Below are positions 1 through 11,869 of a stretch of 64,000 nucleotides of DNA, in pieces. This DNA is from Channallabes apus. Its lineage: Eukaryota; Chordata; Actinopteri; Siluriformes; Clariidae. A model generated the notes under the pieces. It searched no databases. It saw only the letters and a list, made by a program, of their open reading frames with translations, and was not told the origin of the DNA. The translations under genes were made by a program, and so were the position numbers. Location of the stretch: the NCBI GenBank assembly GCA_030522415.1, contig CM060115.1:13112815-13176814 (forward strand), in the 5' to 3' direction. The stretch's first letter is position 1. Each line of letters starts with the position of its first letter.

Positions 1-775
1 AAAAGAGAGGGACTGTGCTGCTGTCCTCCACTCTTCCAAACCAGCTGCTCTGGTGCAGTTCCTGTGAATGTCAGATAGTCAGAGATCGAGAGAGAGAGAC
101 ATTTGTCTTTTATTAGTTGTCCTAAACATGGTGCTAGTTCTTATTTCTTCCATATTTCAAACGGGATACTTCGGTTCTACTCAGTTACAGCTAAAACAGA
201 GCACAGGACTGCACAGATTCCAGTTTTTTCCTGCTTATAGACTCATACCTTTTCTGATCCAAGTATAGAAATACCAATAGAACTTCCTACATCTGGCTTT
301 GACTTAGTTTTCCTGAATTAGCTACGGCTAACCTAAGAGACAGGAGTGGGAGCGCTGTATTGATTCATAGATTATAATAGATCTGGATAAAGCACATATA
401 GAAAATGAACTAACATGCAAAAAAGAAAGATGGGAAAGATGAAATATCTGAAATGTTATGGTTAATGTTTTTAATCGAAATATTAAAGATCAGTCTGTTT
501 CATGTTCAAAATTTTGGTGGAACAACAAAATCCAAAATTCAGTGCAACAGATTCCGGTTGCTTTCACACTACAGAGTCAGGGCGAGTACTCTGAGTACTC
601 TTGACCCCAAAGTACAGTATGGTACATTTGCGTAATGTAAAAACTTTACCGTGCCCGGGTACGGATAAGTGTAAGGTGCTGAAATATACTTGAAAATCTG
701 CTTTTGAAGACTGTGTGTTGTACTCGGGCATGGTTCAAATCAAATATAAAAGGAAGTTGTACCTACAGGGGACCA

Positions 776-1194
776 CTGGTTAGAATACAACGAAGCCACC
801 TGTCCTTTCTGATATCTGTCTCAATCATGGTCATAGTTGATGAAGTAGGAACGCAGGCGACATGGTCGCTCTTGGAATTTTCTCATAAATATCAATAATT
901 TTCGGCATAATGAAAAGGTCAACATCTATATGCTCTTCTTCTTCTTCTGGATCGCAAACCAACTTGGTGCAGTTGGTGCATACAGTAGGAGAACAACGAT
1001 GGCCAGCGAGGGAGAAGGGTGGGAGAAGCAATCATGCCTAGTGTGAAAGCAGCCTCAGATCCTGGGCAAATCCTGGAAACCGTCATATCAGTGGTCAGCT
1101 GTAACAATGTACTCATTTTATTACATTTGTTCATTAAATTGAAGGAAAATCGGAAAGTACAAAAAATTTATATTTGTAGTAGAAGTACATTTGA
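776..1194. other. No recognised content
   Basis: Non-coding sequence between the first duplication block and the LINE 3' end. It contains a CTTCTTCTT run near 930. The short frames here have no recognisable product. Confidence 0.4.
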
Positions 1195-1532
1195 AACATC
1201 AGTCATCCGGGAGGGGCTCAGAGTAGAGCCGCTGCTCCTCCGCATCGAGAGGAGCCAGATGAGGTGGCTTGGGCATCGATTTAGGATGCCCCCTGGACGC
1301 CTCCCTTGTGAGGTGTTCCGGACACGCCCCACCGGAAAGAGACCCCGGGGAAGACCCAGGACACGCTGGAGGGACTATGTCTCACGGCTGGCCTGGGAAA
1401 GCCTTGGGATCCCCCCGGAAGAGCTGGAAGAAGTGGCCGGGTTGAGGGAAGTCTGGACATCCCTGCTGAAGCTGCTGCCCCTGCGACCCGACCTCGGATA
1501 AGCGGAAGAAAATGGATGGATGGAAGTTTGAC
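1195..1532 (+). mobile_element. 3' end of a non-LTR retrotransposon (LINE)
   Basis: The frame 1203-1501 reads EGLRVEPLLLRIERSQMRWL, then GHRFRMPPGRLPCEVFRTRP and RGRPRTRWRDYVSRLAWESL. This is the familiar C-terminal tail of fish endonuclease/reverse transcriptase ORFs. It ends with a stop and a short GGATGGATGG tail. Such tails suit an RTE/Rex3-type element, but I am not sure of the clade. It is 5'-truncated and sits inside duplication copy A. Confidence 0.75.
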
Positions 1533-1799
1533 TTAATTCAATAAAAGTATCTTTAGGAAAAAATGTAATCCATTCATTTTCAATGCTCAGAGTTTAACAA
1601 GGAATCGGAGAGATTATGACAGGAACACTTGATCAAATTCCACAGCAACGGAACACAAGCGCAATTTCTACTTTCACAAATTTTACACCGTAATTAATCA
1701 CTGCTCTTCACTTTTTATCCAACAGCCATCATGCTCTACAGTAAAACCAGTAACCTCATTTCAAACAGCATTTGCATTTTGTATTAAAATGTAAAAAAC

Positions 1800-2395
1800 T
1801 GACGTTTCTATTCATCCGCACAGAACTGAAAACAGCCTGTTTTTGTCCAAGTATAGAACCAGTTCTCAGTCCCTGACTCTGCGTGAAACATTCAGGTTTC
1901 CTTTTTTTTATCACTTCCTCCTTTCTATTTCTCATAAGATAGAGCAATGACGGAAATATCAGTGTGTTAAAGCTGTAATGTAAGGAAAAAACGCCTGAAC
2001 CGTGCAGTGCTCTGTTTAAAACACTAATGACCACACCCTATTCACTGTTTACATTATATTGGTGTATCCTTCTTGATGTGTTTTTTTTTTTTCTTCTTTT
2101 TTTTCTATTGGAAAATTCTTTTTTTATTAGGAGCTTTAGGTGTTTGTGCTGAGATTGGATGACATCACACAAGTGGCAAATGTACAGTTCATCCAATAAT
2201 CATACAGTATTTGCACAGTATTCCTTTTTCAAATGTATTCGATCAATGAAGAGACAGTCGCTGCTTAACTGTTTTGCGCTGATGATGTGAGTCCTGGTGT
2301 TGCTAAGAAGTAAATGAAACGTCTCAGTTCTGTATTAAAGATACACAAATGTGTTTTTAGTCTAGAAATAGAAATCAGACTTCATAGTATAGTCA
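1800..2395 (-). repeat. Inverted sub-block of copy A
   Basis: Read on the - strand, this matches about 19225-19775 of copy B. For example CAGTCCCTGA at 1869 faces the reverse complement near 19733, and GATGACATCACACAAG at 2159 corresponds to CTTGTGTGATGTCATC near 19429. Flanking blocks are in direct orientation, so one copy has suffered a local inversion. Confidence 0.75.
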
Positions 2396-3465
2396 TTGGT
2401 GCTGGAATGAGGAAGGTGGGCGGAGTGAAGTGGCTTAAAGACATATGTTAATGATCATAGTATTATTTCCAGGTATTTATATAGCGTAAGGATAAAGGAG
2501 CATGAAAAGATGATATTTTCATGGCTGCAACATGATGTATTGTTCAAGTCAATGTTGCATTGCAGAATCTTCGGAATCTTAGCACCCTTCTATTAATACA
2601 GGAATACTTGGATGTCACATGTTGCATTAATTATATCTCACGTTAGACAGAAAAAAATTAAAAAAGAAGGCCAAAAAAAAAAAGTCATAAAAAAATCTAG
2701 CTTATCTAAAAATTGTGGAAATGCAATCAACCACTTAGTATCAACCATTCAGTAGAATAAGCTTTATATATGCTGTATACTGTATAACCTCTCTGTGACT
2801 GTATTGTCATTGCCCTGATCTTGCCCTTCGGTATGGGAAGATTTCAGGAGTATGATCTCGACACACTTATTCAGATCGCTAGACCAATATAGCAGGAGGT
2901 CATGAATGACCGCTACCTTATACTCTGGCGTGAATCTGTATTTTTACACATCAAACAATTCGAATAAAAGGTAGTGTTCATAGAGCTACATAAGAGCTAC
3001 ATAAGCCCTTTATGACACAATGTACCTCTACATACTGTGCTATAAACCTGAGTGCTAGAACGCATACCATGACAGCATTCTAGCTATATACATAATCATT
3101 ATGGTGACATGACCTAGTTATTGGACTTCCTTGGGCTCTTATAAGCAGTAATAAGAAAATGACTCAAGGGCAAGAAACAATCTTCATAATCTTGAACAAT
3201 CTTCATAATCATATAAAAAAAAACTTTCTTATAACCATGTAATGCTTTCTATGCCAAGGTTATTTAATCTAAAAATGTAAACTTATTTCATCAAACTCAC
3301 ATGATCGGTTGCATCACCTTATAGCTCTTATGTGGATCTGACACACTAGTAGTGCACTAGGCTATAATCAGTTGACATAACAACCGACTCAGATGAAGAA
3401 CACTCTAGAAATTATTATTTAGCCAATTCTGAAGTGTTAATAAATGTTTATGTTAATGGTCGTTA
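2396..3465. other. Copy A non-coding sequence
   Basis: AT-rich non-coding DNA. From about 2780 it aligns by eye with 21135-22260 in copy B (shared GACCAATATAGCAG and CATAAGAGCTACATAAGCCC-type motifs). No ORF of substance. Confidence 0.5.
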
Positions 3466-3469
3466 TGTC

Positions 3470-4040
3470 AGCCAGCACTTATAAAAGAAATACTTACAAA
3501 TATTTATGTAGGTTCGTAAATGGGTTATGTAGTTTCTGTCACTTTAATATGAAATTAAGGCAAACAGCATTTGTCAGAGTAAGCATTGCTGAATGTGTTT
3601 AAGTTTCTGTTAGTTGTCATAAAGGGTTTATGTAGTCCTTCTGTCAACTTTACATACAAATTGCATAAAGTAGCCTAGTATGTATCAGGTAACACAATTG
3701 ATACATGTCTATATTGTTTTATGGCCATTATAATTAGGGGTTTATGTAGTTGTTATGTCACCTTAATATTAATGTTAACATTACAGAAATTACTGCTTAT
3801 GTGCTTGTGATGTTTGTTGGAGTAGCCACTTACAAACATTACTGTAGGTTTGTGTCAGGTGTTATAAAGTGGTTATGTAGTTGTCGTGTCAACTTAGTAC
3901 TAAAATGTTTAAATAGTCAATTTATTTAGATAATGCTTATTGGAGAAGCATTTATAAATGTTTATGTGGTTTAATGTTAGTTGCTATAACATAAAACTAC
4001 ATAAACATTTACTTGTTATGCAGTTATGTTACCTGATGAC
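3470..4040 (+). repeat. Degenerate ~110 bp tandem repeat
   Basis: A motif like TTATGTAGTTGTTATGTCA followed by CTTAATATTAA recurs near 3524, 3629, 3740 and 3871, so units are about 105-131 bp and quite diverged. Related single units appear in copy B near 22650-22760. Probably an old tandem or satellite-like repeat. Confidence 0.5.
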
Positions 4041-5645
4041 AGAATTTTAAAAGTTTTTGTCGCTGTCAGATGTCATATAGTACTATGAACACTACCAAGA
4101 ACCGAAAAGTGGCAAATGCAGATGTGTCATCTGATTCTTTTGTCGTCGTCCCCCCCCCCCCCCCCCCAAAAAAAAGAACATTTCTTTGATGTGGCTTGTA
4201 TTTATCAAAAAACAAACCAAAAAATAAAAAAAAATCATTTTATGTAAGATTCTTAGACATTTCAACTTTAAATAGTTTATCAGCAGTTGACAATCTGGCC
4301 AGAAATTACATTATTTCCATCGTTTTTTCATCCCCACTGTGATCAATCTGGACAGATTTTCCCATCCAGAGTTTGCTTCATTGCATTTGCTCTTGAGCTT
4401 GTAGCAAACAAATTAAGGAATCGTATATCCACCAGTTTAGCATTGATTAAATTAAGAGCATTTGTTTTGCTTTAATACACTAAGCACTGGAGCGATTTAG
4501 ATAAAATTAACATTAGAAGAGCTAAGCAACTTTAAGTGTTATGAAGGTGCTTTATAAATGAAATAGGTTGTTATTATTACTTTAATTTTTCAGTTTATAG
4601 TATTATAGATATACTGTATTTGTTAGGGGTTTTTTTGCTTTGCATTAGCCTATTTAGTATAGTTTGACATGATGTTTATGGGAAGGTACAGTTACAGTAC
4701 AGTAAGTTTGGTATTAACACTAACACACATCTTCACATATCAAAATCCCAAAAGCTGCAGAAGAGGTAATTAGCATTTTATTAAAGCACTGACGTGTGTT
4801 AAGATAACTGTACTTGTAGTTTCTATTTTTAAAAAGGGCATAGTGTATGTTGATTTATTTCTAATCAGACATATTTCAGATCATGTGCCATTTACATTGG
4901 AGAGAAATATTGTCCAGAAAATACAATACCATTGTTATCCAGCATTATAAACAACATGTATTTTTTTCTGAGTGCTTTAAATCTGAAACGATCCGAGCTG
5001 TGACGGGCTGCTTCCTTTTCATCGGCTTGAACAACAATGAAGTAAGATTTAATTTGTCGTTTGTTGTGGTGCTCTGTAATGGTGCTGTTTCTTTTACTAT
5101 CTTAAGAATTGTACTTTTAAAAATGCTCATTAAAAACTAGCTTGATGTAAGAACTAAAATATTTAACAGAAATCTATGTTAAGCGTCAAATTATTTGTGA
5201 AAAAAACTGTCCGTAAGCAAGTCACGATAGATCTGAAACACATGGCTGTTATTTTTGTTATTGCTGATGTGATCTTTTTTAATTTCTTCTTGTTTGTTTG
5301 TTCTACTTAACATGTTACACTTGAAGCGTGTTGATTTGACTCATACTAGTAGACACAGTCAGACATGGTGAGATTGAACAAATGTTATGTTTGTGTGTCA
5401 TGTTTAAAATGCTATTGAAATAGCTTTGTGTACTGTAATGTGCATTGGATGGATATGTATTTGTCTTCGAATTTTATTTAGACCAACTAAAATGAAAAAT
5501 AATATGATGAATAAAGAATATTGTGTATTGTGAACAGTAAATTTGGTGTTTCCTTTTTGGTACGCTATTTAATATAAAAAATTTAGTTACTTGTCTTTTT
5601 GTTTTCATCCAACTCTGACTTTTTTTTATTAATTTGTCAAGTAAA
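4041..5645. other. Copy A non-coding sequence with C18 tract
   Basis: Contains a C18 run at 4150-4167 followed by A8. 4285-4440 matches copy B near 23048-23200. The rest is AT-rich with no supported gene. Confidence 0.4.
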
Positions 5646-5647
5646 GA

Positions 5648-6003
5648 CTCACTGTCCACTTTATTAGAAGAACATTTTCAACAGCTTGTTAACTCAAATA
5701 TCTAATCAGCCAATCAAGTGGCAGCAGCCCAATGTATTGTACATGTATGAGATGTACAGTAGAGATGGTCAAGACAATCTTCTGAAGTTCAAATCGAGCA
5801 TCAGAATGGGAAAGAAAGGTAATTTGGCATAATCAACATGAACACACGAATCCATCAGGCTGGTGGTGGTGTAATGGTATGAGAAATATTTTTCTTGGAC
5901 CACTTTGAGCCCCTTTGAACCAACTGAGCATGATTTAAATGACTACCTGAGTATTCCTGATGACCAAGTTCATTCCTTTATGACCACAAATGACCACACC
6001 ATA
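5648..6003 (+). mobile_element. Deletion derivative of a Tc1-like transposon
   Basis: Left part (CACTTTATTAGAAGAACA, then GTGGCAGCAGCCCAATG and GAATGGGAAAGAAAGG) corresponds to the start of the Tc1-like element at 57231. Right part (GGTGGTGGTGTAATGGTATG through ATGACCACA) corresponds to its transposase near 57950-58080. Most of the transposase is missing, so this is non-autonomous. Confidence 0.65.
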
Positions 6004-6152
6004 CATGAATTAGCACTGGCTCACTTTGGTAGAAAAAGGGTAAAATGCTCATGTTCTGTACTTTGCTAGTGTTTGTCCTTGACTCTTGTGGTTTCACACA
6101 TTCACATAAAATTATTTGAGTTTTCAGGCACTGTTGGTTTTTTTATTAGGCT

Positions 6153-6326
6153 GCCAGGAGTTCTGCCCTGATGAATGACATGTGGGTGGCGAGGAAGTGT
6201 TGGTATGTTAAACGCTTGGCGGAGTTTAAAGTGCTCCACCGAAGCAGCCAGTTTTGGTTTAAAGGGTAAAGAGTATGATAGTGATGGAGAGCGGCTTACT
6301 GGACAAACTGGTGGATTTGTTCACAA
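6153..6326 (+). promoter_or_regulatory. Promoter-like block of copy A without start exon
   Basis: Matches the myo1f promoter-proximal block 25441-25619, including GAGGAAGTG (6191-6199), CTCCACCGAAGCAGCCA and GGTTTAAAGG (6256-6265). Downstream, copy A jumps from a short CA run to TACAAAAT and then to a shared motif, CAAATAGCACCAGGATGCAA. About 340 bp containing the ATG and donor are missing. Whether it still has promoter activity is unknown. Confidence 0.5.
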
Positions 6327-6424
6327 GTGCATTTGTTCACAACTACACACACATACAAAATTTATATCTGTCTCAAATAGCACCAGGATGCAATCATTAG
6401 ACTTGTTCTAGACTCAATAGACCA

Positions 6425-9057
6425 AACTGTGTGGCAAAACGTCTCGGGTTACTTTGCTGTAACCCTGTTCCGTGAAAAAGCAGGAACGAGAGGCTGCGTG
6501 AAAACTCTATGGGAAACGTCTCTTTGTTGCCCGGTTGTGAAGCACGTGTGTGTCAAACACGCCAAAAACTTTGGCTTATATAACCTCAGTCAGGTGAAGT
6601 CATCTGATAAGGTGCACCTGCAGGTTATAAATAGGACTGAACTACACTAAAGCTACACTCAATGCTGCGTGAAAAAAACGCTATGGGAAAGAGAAAACCA
6701 ATGCACTGTAAGTGTCTGGACCACCAGGGTTGTGTAGTGTGCGCAGTCCCCCAAAGGGGTCTCAGACATAATTCTGGGATGCCAGAATTACATAGACATC
6801 CAACTATAAAATCTGACAAATGTGTGCGGCGAGGACCAACCTGCCGCATCACACACTTGCTGCAAGGGAACGCGTCTTGACAGAGCAATTAATGAGGCAA
6901 GCCCCCCTGGTTGAATGGGCCCTAATTACTAGAGGCAAAGTCTTCCACACACCTCATAGGCTAGGACAATAGCATCTCTCACCCAATGTGACAGCATTCG
7001 GCTGCGGCCCCCATAACATATAAAAACCTGCTCTGATTTACGTCACTGGCTAGTGCGGTGGATGCGCTGTAAATCTGAAGAGCACGAACTGGAGACAGTA
7101 CTGTAAGTGAAGCCTTTCCTGCCAGAATAGCTTTGACCAGCCCAGGGGCAAAGACATGACTACTAGGGCATAAGCCCGAGGTCAATTTTCTTGTAGAAAC
7201 TCCAGCACTGAAACAATTTGGCAGTGGACTGGGTCTACATCTTTTACTATGCCCCAATTTTCAATCCTCTCCATTTGAGGGCAAAAGTTCTTCTAGTGGA
7301 GGGCGTCCTAGCACTTAGTATAGTTTCATTACACTGGCTGGAAGACCAGCCTCTCTTCACTGGCTCGCCTCAGGGGCCAGATGTGAAGGTAGAAGAGCTC
7401 AGGCCGGTCGTCCCCTGTGCCTGAGACAGAAGCTCCCTTCTCACAGGAGAGATATTAGATCTGAACACCACAAACTGGTCGGCCAACGGGGCGCTATCAT
7501 TACGATCGCCAGGACTACCGAGAGCAGAGCTACGGGAGGAAATGCATAAGATGCAGCCTGGGCCACATATGGGCCATCACGTTCAGACCCAGAAGAGCTG
7601 GAGGACTGACTACTTCGGATTGAGGTTTCCAAACCCTTGCCTGGACTGCAAGTCTGTTCCCATATTCATATGCCTTGGAATGTAAATCGTCCTGAGGGAC
7701 AGAAACTTGTCCTGTGCCCCAAAGCAGGATCTGGTGCGCTGGCTTTTCCCAGCGGCGTGAACACAGTCTGCCCAGGCGATTATTTATGAGACTACCGTAG
7801 TGTTGTCCACCTGCACTAGTACATGGTAGCCTCTCAACTTCTGGAGGGAGTATTTCAGGGCCAGAAATAGAGGCATCGTTTCGAAGCAATTGATGTGCCA
7901 CGGGAGAAGATGACCTCTCCAGATCCCTTGGGCTGGACGGCCATCTAAGACCGCACCCCAGCCCATGAGGGAAGCATCTGCCGTTAGCAGCTTGCGACAA
8001 CAACACGGACTCTAGAGTCTTTGACCCAGAGTCAAAGACCGGGATCTGAACCACATAGAAAGGGTACGAAGCTCTCGGCGCGTAACCCTCATTGCCTCTG
8101 GGGATTGACCCTTGGATGAAATCCCCTGACTCTGAACTGAAGCAGAAGGTCCAAGGGAATTACCGTAGATACAGTTTCCATGAGACCTAATACTCTTTGA
8201 AAGTAGTAAAAAGTTACTTTCTGGCCTAGCTTGATCTCCTTTAGGATATTGAGAATGGATTCGACACACACAGGAGACAGCTGTGCCTGCATTGCAGTCG
8301 AATCCCATGTGACACCCATAATATGTCGTACTTGAGCAGGAATGAGAATGCTTTTCGTGGCATTGAATCTCAATCCTAAGATTCAAAGTGAGCTACTGTA
8401 GGATGACATCTTGATGTCAAAGCACTAGCTGCTAAGACTTAGCCAGAATCAGCCAGTCATCTATGTACTGTAATTCAGGATACGGATGCCCTGGAATCAT
8501 TGAGCGAGGACTGCATCCGTACATTTTATATATGTGCTGGGTGACATGGCTAGGCCAAATGGAAGAACACGATACTACAGTAGTAGGCTTTGCCCCCGAA
8601 AGCAAACTTCAGGAACTATGTTTTGGCAATATTTCTATATGAAAATATGCGTCCTTAAGGTTGATTGTCACAAACCAAACCTCTGGTTGGATTTGAGAAA
8701 CAATAATTTTGGCTGTCAACATTTTGATATTCAGCAATTGGACACAACCCCTCGTGTCACTTGGAAATACTGACCGTTATAGCCTGATTCTCTGTCTGGC
8801 AGGGGAATGTTCTATGGCCCCCTTTTCCAGCAAAGTCTGTAATCTCTACAGTGCTTTGTACCTAAAGAGACATATCTGGCAGTAGGTTCCCCGCCGAACG
8901 AACACCTAACATTTCGCTGGAGACCGCTGCTCCCCGAAGCACCAGTGGTGGCAGAGATTGAGTCACTACTAGTGCTAGTGTCTTACGATCCACCATGCCT
9001 ACTTCGATCAAAGGATGCAGGCTGCTTGTCAGGTGTTGGCAGCTGTTTCTCTGAGGA
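6425..9057 (-). mobile_element. DIRS-like tyrosine-recombinase retrotransposon, decayed
   Basis: On the - strand the order is reverse transcriptase, then RNase H, then the 3' region. RT pieces: LKDAYFHIEILPKH and FLKFAFGGKAY (about 8590-8690), YIDDWLILAK with the catalytic YIDD (about 8441-8472), and SILIPAQVRHIMGVTWDST (8090-8373). RNase H: MGWGAVLDGRPAQGIWRGHL and VLVQVDNTTVVSYIN-like sequence with several frameshifts (7530-8054). DIRS elements insert through a tyrosine recombinase; I cannot confirm that domain here. Multiple stops make it inactive. Its left end begins where copy A of the duplication breaks off. Confidence 0.75.
8973..9057 (+). repeat. Chimeric LINE-derived fragment
   Basis: 8973-9032 matches 16329-16387 of the LINE at 15815, and 9033-9057 continues as 17121-17145 of the same element, skipping about 730 bp. 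It lies on the opposite strand to the DIRS element. Confidence 0.6.
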
Positions 9058-9570
9058 AAAATAATGACTGAGCGACACACTAATGGAATCACTTCTTTAA
9101 AGTAAAAATAAAACAAATTAACCTGTACTTTACTTTTGAAAAGAATCGCGACAGAGCAGTGTTTCTGTGTAGAGCAGAGAGAAAGTGTGTGTGTGTGTGT
9201 CTGTGAAGGCCAAAGTAGGAGAGGTCTGTGTGTGAGTCACAGAGCAGGCTGATACAGAGAGAGAAAATGGATCTTTAACCTCTCTAATGAGACTTGCTTT
9301 TGCCTTATTCATCACGCGCGCTGTACGCACACACATACAGACTCAAAATAAAATGTGTTTTACGCACATCACGGATGTTGATTACACCAGTAAGAGACCC
9401 ACACCGCACTAAGACCCTGCAGGGGAGACGATTACCCACAATTACGTAACGCAAGAGAGAGAGAAAACATTGGCTCAGTTGTGATCACGTGACGCTCAGG
9501 ATGAAAACAAGTAGTGCATGCATGATACATGATACTCAGTACTCGTACACCAAGGCTTGTACATTTTCCA
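9058..9570. other. Non-coding, GT-rich and GA-rich runs
   Basis: Contains a TG run at about 9187-9201 and several AGAGAG tracts. Could be the interior of the DNA transposon whose end lies at 9570-9656. No gene seen. Confidence 0.4.
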
Positions 9571-9656
9571 ATTCAAAATGTATTAAAAATCTTTGCTTGT
9601 CTTGCGGAACACTCGCAAACCGCGTTACTCGCAATCCGAAGTTTCACTGTATCTCT
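9570..9656 (-). mobile_element. Terminal inverted repeat of a DNA transposon
   Basis: On the - strand it reads CAGTGAAACTTCGGATTGCG then AGTAACGCGGTTTGCGAGTG. A related end (CAGTGGAACCGCGGTTCGCA) occurs at about 55471. This type of terminus is typical of mariner/Tigger-like elements in fish; the family is not certain. Confidence 0.5.
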
Positions 9657-10521
9657 GTGACAATCTTGTGTAGGTGTGTTGTTTCTCCATTATACATAAA
9701 TGCAAACAGGTGTTATGATGCTGGATGTAGTGGGTTGCTGAAAAATGCTAAACATAAGTAAATGACAGTATCCCCTGTGATATTAGACAACAGTTTGTAC
9801 AATTGTGTTTATGACTCATAGGTCATGTATGAGTCTCCACTGTCTGAGTTGGGCCGATATAATCAGTGTGTCACATTGGCTTTTAGTAGGTATTAGCACT
9901 CTTAATGCCTTACTTTTTAGCTTGATGAGAGGATTCTTTCTTTGATGAGGCAATCTGGCATTTGGCTTGACTTTTTAAATGTTTTGTCCACAACCTCTGG
10001 AATTGGTTTTAGCAGCTCCTCTTGTAGTGCTAGGTCTTGTTTATCATTCTATTCTTCCATTGTAACTAACATCTGTGTGTGCAATGACAATGGCATGTTC
10101 CACATCCCCCTCTGATGGTGTTGTGACAACATCATGTTTCTTTTTATTTTAATGTGTGTTGCCCTTATCCTATTCATGAAAAAATTGGCAACCATTCTAT
10201 CACTTTAGCTGCTTGTTTGACCATTAGTCTTTTGAGTCAGATTTTTCTCCAACTAGTAGGGAAATGTAAGGTACTGCTTCTGATAGCTGGTGGCAATGCC
10301 TCATTTATTCTGTCAATTGCACATTGATTGCTGGTTCTACAGTTGTGTCCCCTAGCATCACATTAGTTATACTCTCCTTGGTAGGCTAGGAATTGGTTGT
10401 GAATTATTTATAGACACCATCACTGTTTCCACTGTTCTACTTCTCCACCTCTGGTTCCTCTGCATTCTTCTTCCTTTTCTTTCTCCTTTGCAGTTGTAAT
10501 TTCCACTAGCTGTATTCTATA
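9657..10521. other. No recognised content
   Basis: Non-coding sequence. Its - strand has broken frames with faint protein-like composition but nothing I can assign. Confidence 0.3.
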
Positions 10522-10715
10522 TGGCGGCATGGTGGTGTAGTGGTTAGCACTGTCCGATTCCAGGCCAGGCTCAATTTCCGTCTCTGTGTGTATGGAGTTT
10601 GCATCTTCTCCCTGTACTTGGTGGGTTTCCTCTGTGTACTCCGGTTTCCTCCACCAGGCCAAAGTCCTGCAGATTAGACTAACTGGCATTCCCAAATTCC
10701 TAGAAAGCTGATGTC
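10522..10715 (+). mobile_element. tRNA-derived SINE (DANA/mermaid-like), 3'-truncated
   Basis: Begins GGCGGCATGGTGGTGTAGTG with the A-box-like GTGGTTAGCACTGTC, then GTTTCCTCTGTGTACTCCGG. It stops before the usual GAATG tail. Same family as the copy at 62209. Confidence 0.75.
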
Positions 10716-11566
10716 TACACAAGTCCACTTTGCCAGATATGTGTTTGCATGCCAGTTGGACACTGATTCCGACCCACACATTTTATGATAAAACGACCTT
10801 TTATTCTAAGAGCTAAGCTACCTTTTTTTTTCAGTTGCCTGTAACACATCTTGTCTGTGTGTCTGTGGTATGCAAATCAAAGAACTTACACTGGTGGAGA
10901 ATGCAGGCTCAAAGCCTTAATTACAAACAGGAAGTGCCAGCAGCAACCGTGAGCTTGGAGCTAAGGAAGGGCTAATGTCATGAATACTCTTGTAACAGGT
11001 GTGCGGCAACTTATTTTTTTGTGCCTAGCTCACTCCAGGGAGCACACAGGGATCCCCAACAGCAGGTGTGTGAGGGGGTCTAAAGGTCTAAAGGTCTGCA
11101 TATTGTATACCGTTGCTTAACCACCTGCCGAGGGACAGCTGCTTGGATGACCGTGCTAGCTGCCCTGGCACTTTTGCTTTCATTTAAAGCCAGCCATCAC
11201 TACTCACCCGCTAAAAGGGACCACTGTCTCGATGTTAAGACTCCCTTTCCCAGTCTGGTTTACCGCTACAGCCACCATCAAGCGACAGCCATGCTTGCCT
11301 TGTGTTTGATAGAGGTAATGTGTGTGACACACTTTGTCCAGTGGAAACCTAAGGTGTAAAGGTGTCAGCTCTGAGATCCAATCATCAAGGATGCATGTTA
11401 GAGCCTTAAATATTGGCTATGACTTTTGACCCCAAAAAGGGTTCATGTTGCAATGGATAAGTGTCAGTTTAAGTAAAACCTGTAAATCATGAAGTGAAAA
11501 GATACGTCGCTGGCGATGGAACAATAACGAATAATAATTGCCCCACCACCTTTTCACATACACGGT
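10716..11566. other. Copy A non-coding sequence
   Basis: 11290-11430 matches copy B at 31990-32165 (shared GGTGTAAAGGT and AAGGATGCATGTTAG). The rest has no recognised feature. Confidence 0.45.
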
Positions 11567-11609
11567 GTGTGTATAAGTGGTTTGAGTGGGAAGGTTTTTG
11601 TGCACTACC

Positions 11610-11765
11610 ATTACATAATGGCCAATCATGCTCCTCTACAATGGATGGCAAGGACTAAGGACACCAACCATCGCATTGCCTTCTGGTTCCTCATGCTCCA
11701 GGATTATTCATTCTCAATCCTGCAGAGGGCTGAGCACAACACGGCAATGCAGATGGCCTCTGCAG
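11610..11765 (+). mobile_element. Gypsy-type LTR retrotransposon RNase H fragment
   Basis: The open frame 11567-11866 reads NHAPLQWMARTKDTNHRIAF then WFLMLQDYSFSILQRAEHNT, the end of the RNase H domain of Ty3/Gypsy polyproteins in fish. The rest of the element is not visible. The continuation to 11866 has no recognised domain. Confidence 0.7.
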
Positions 11766-11869
11766 ATGCATGCTTTCTAAAGAAGAGAGCTGAGGGGAGA
11801 GATGCTGTGGCAGAGGGCCTACAGCCAGTGCCTTTTACCATGTTTGTGTTCCTCGCTCAACCGTGAAAT

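Noticed and set aside
6153..6411. A second complete myo1f gene starting in copy A
   Set aside because: No ATG exon, and no match to exon 2 or later exons, is visible between 6400 and 18650.
8973..9057. Processed (spliced) LINE transcript copy
   Set aside because: The skipped segment does not begin with GT and end with AG, so splicing does not explain the junction.
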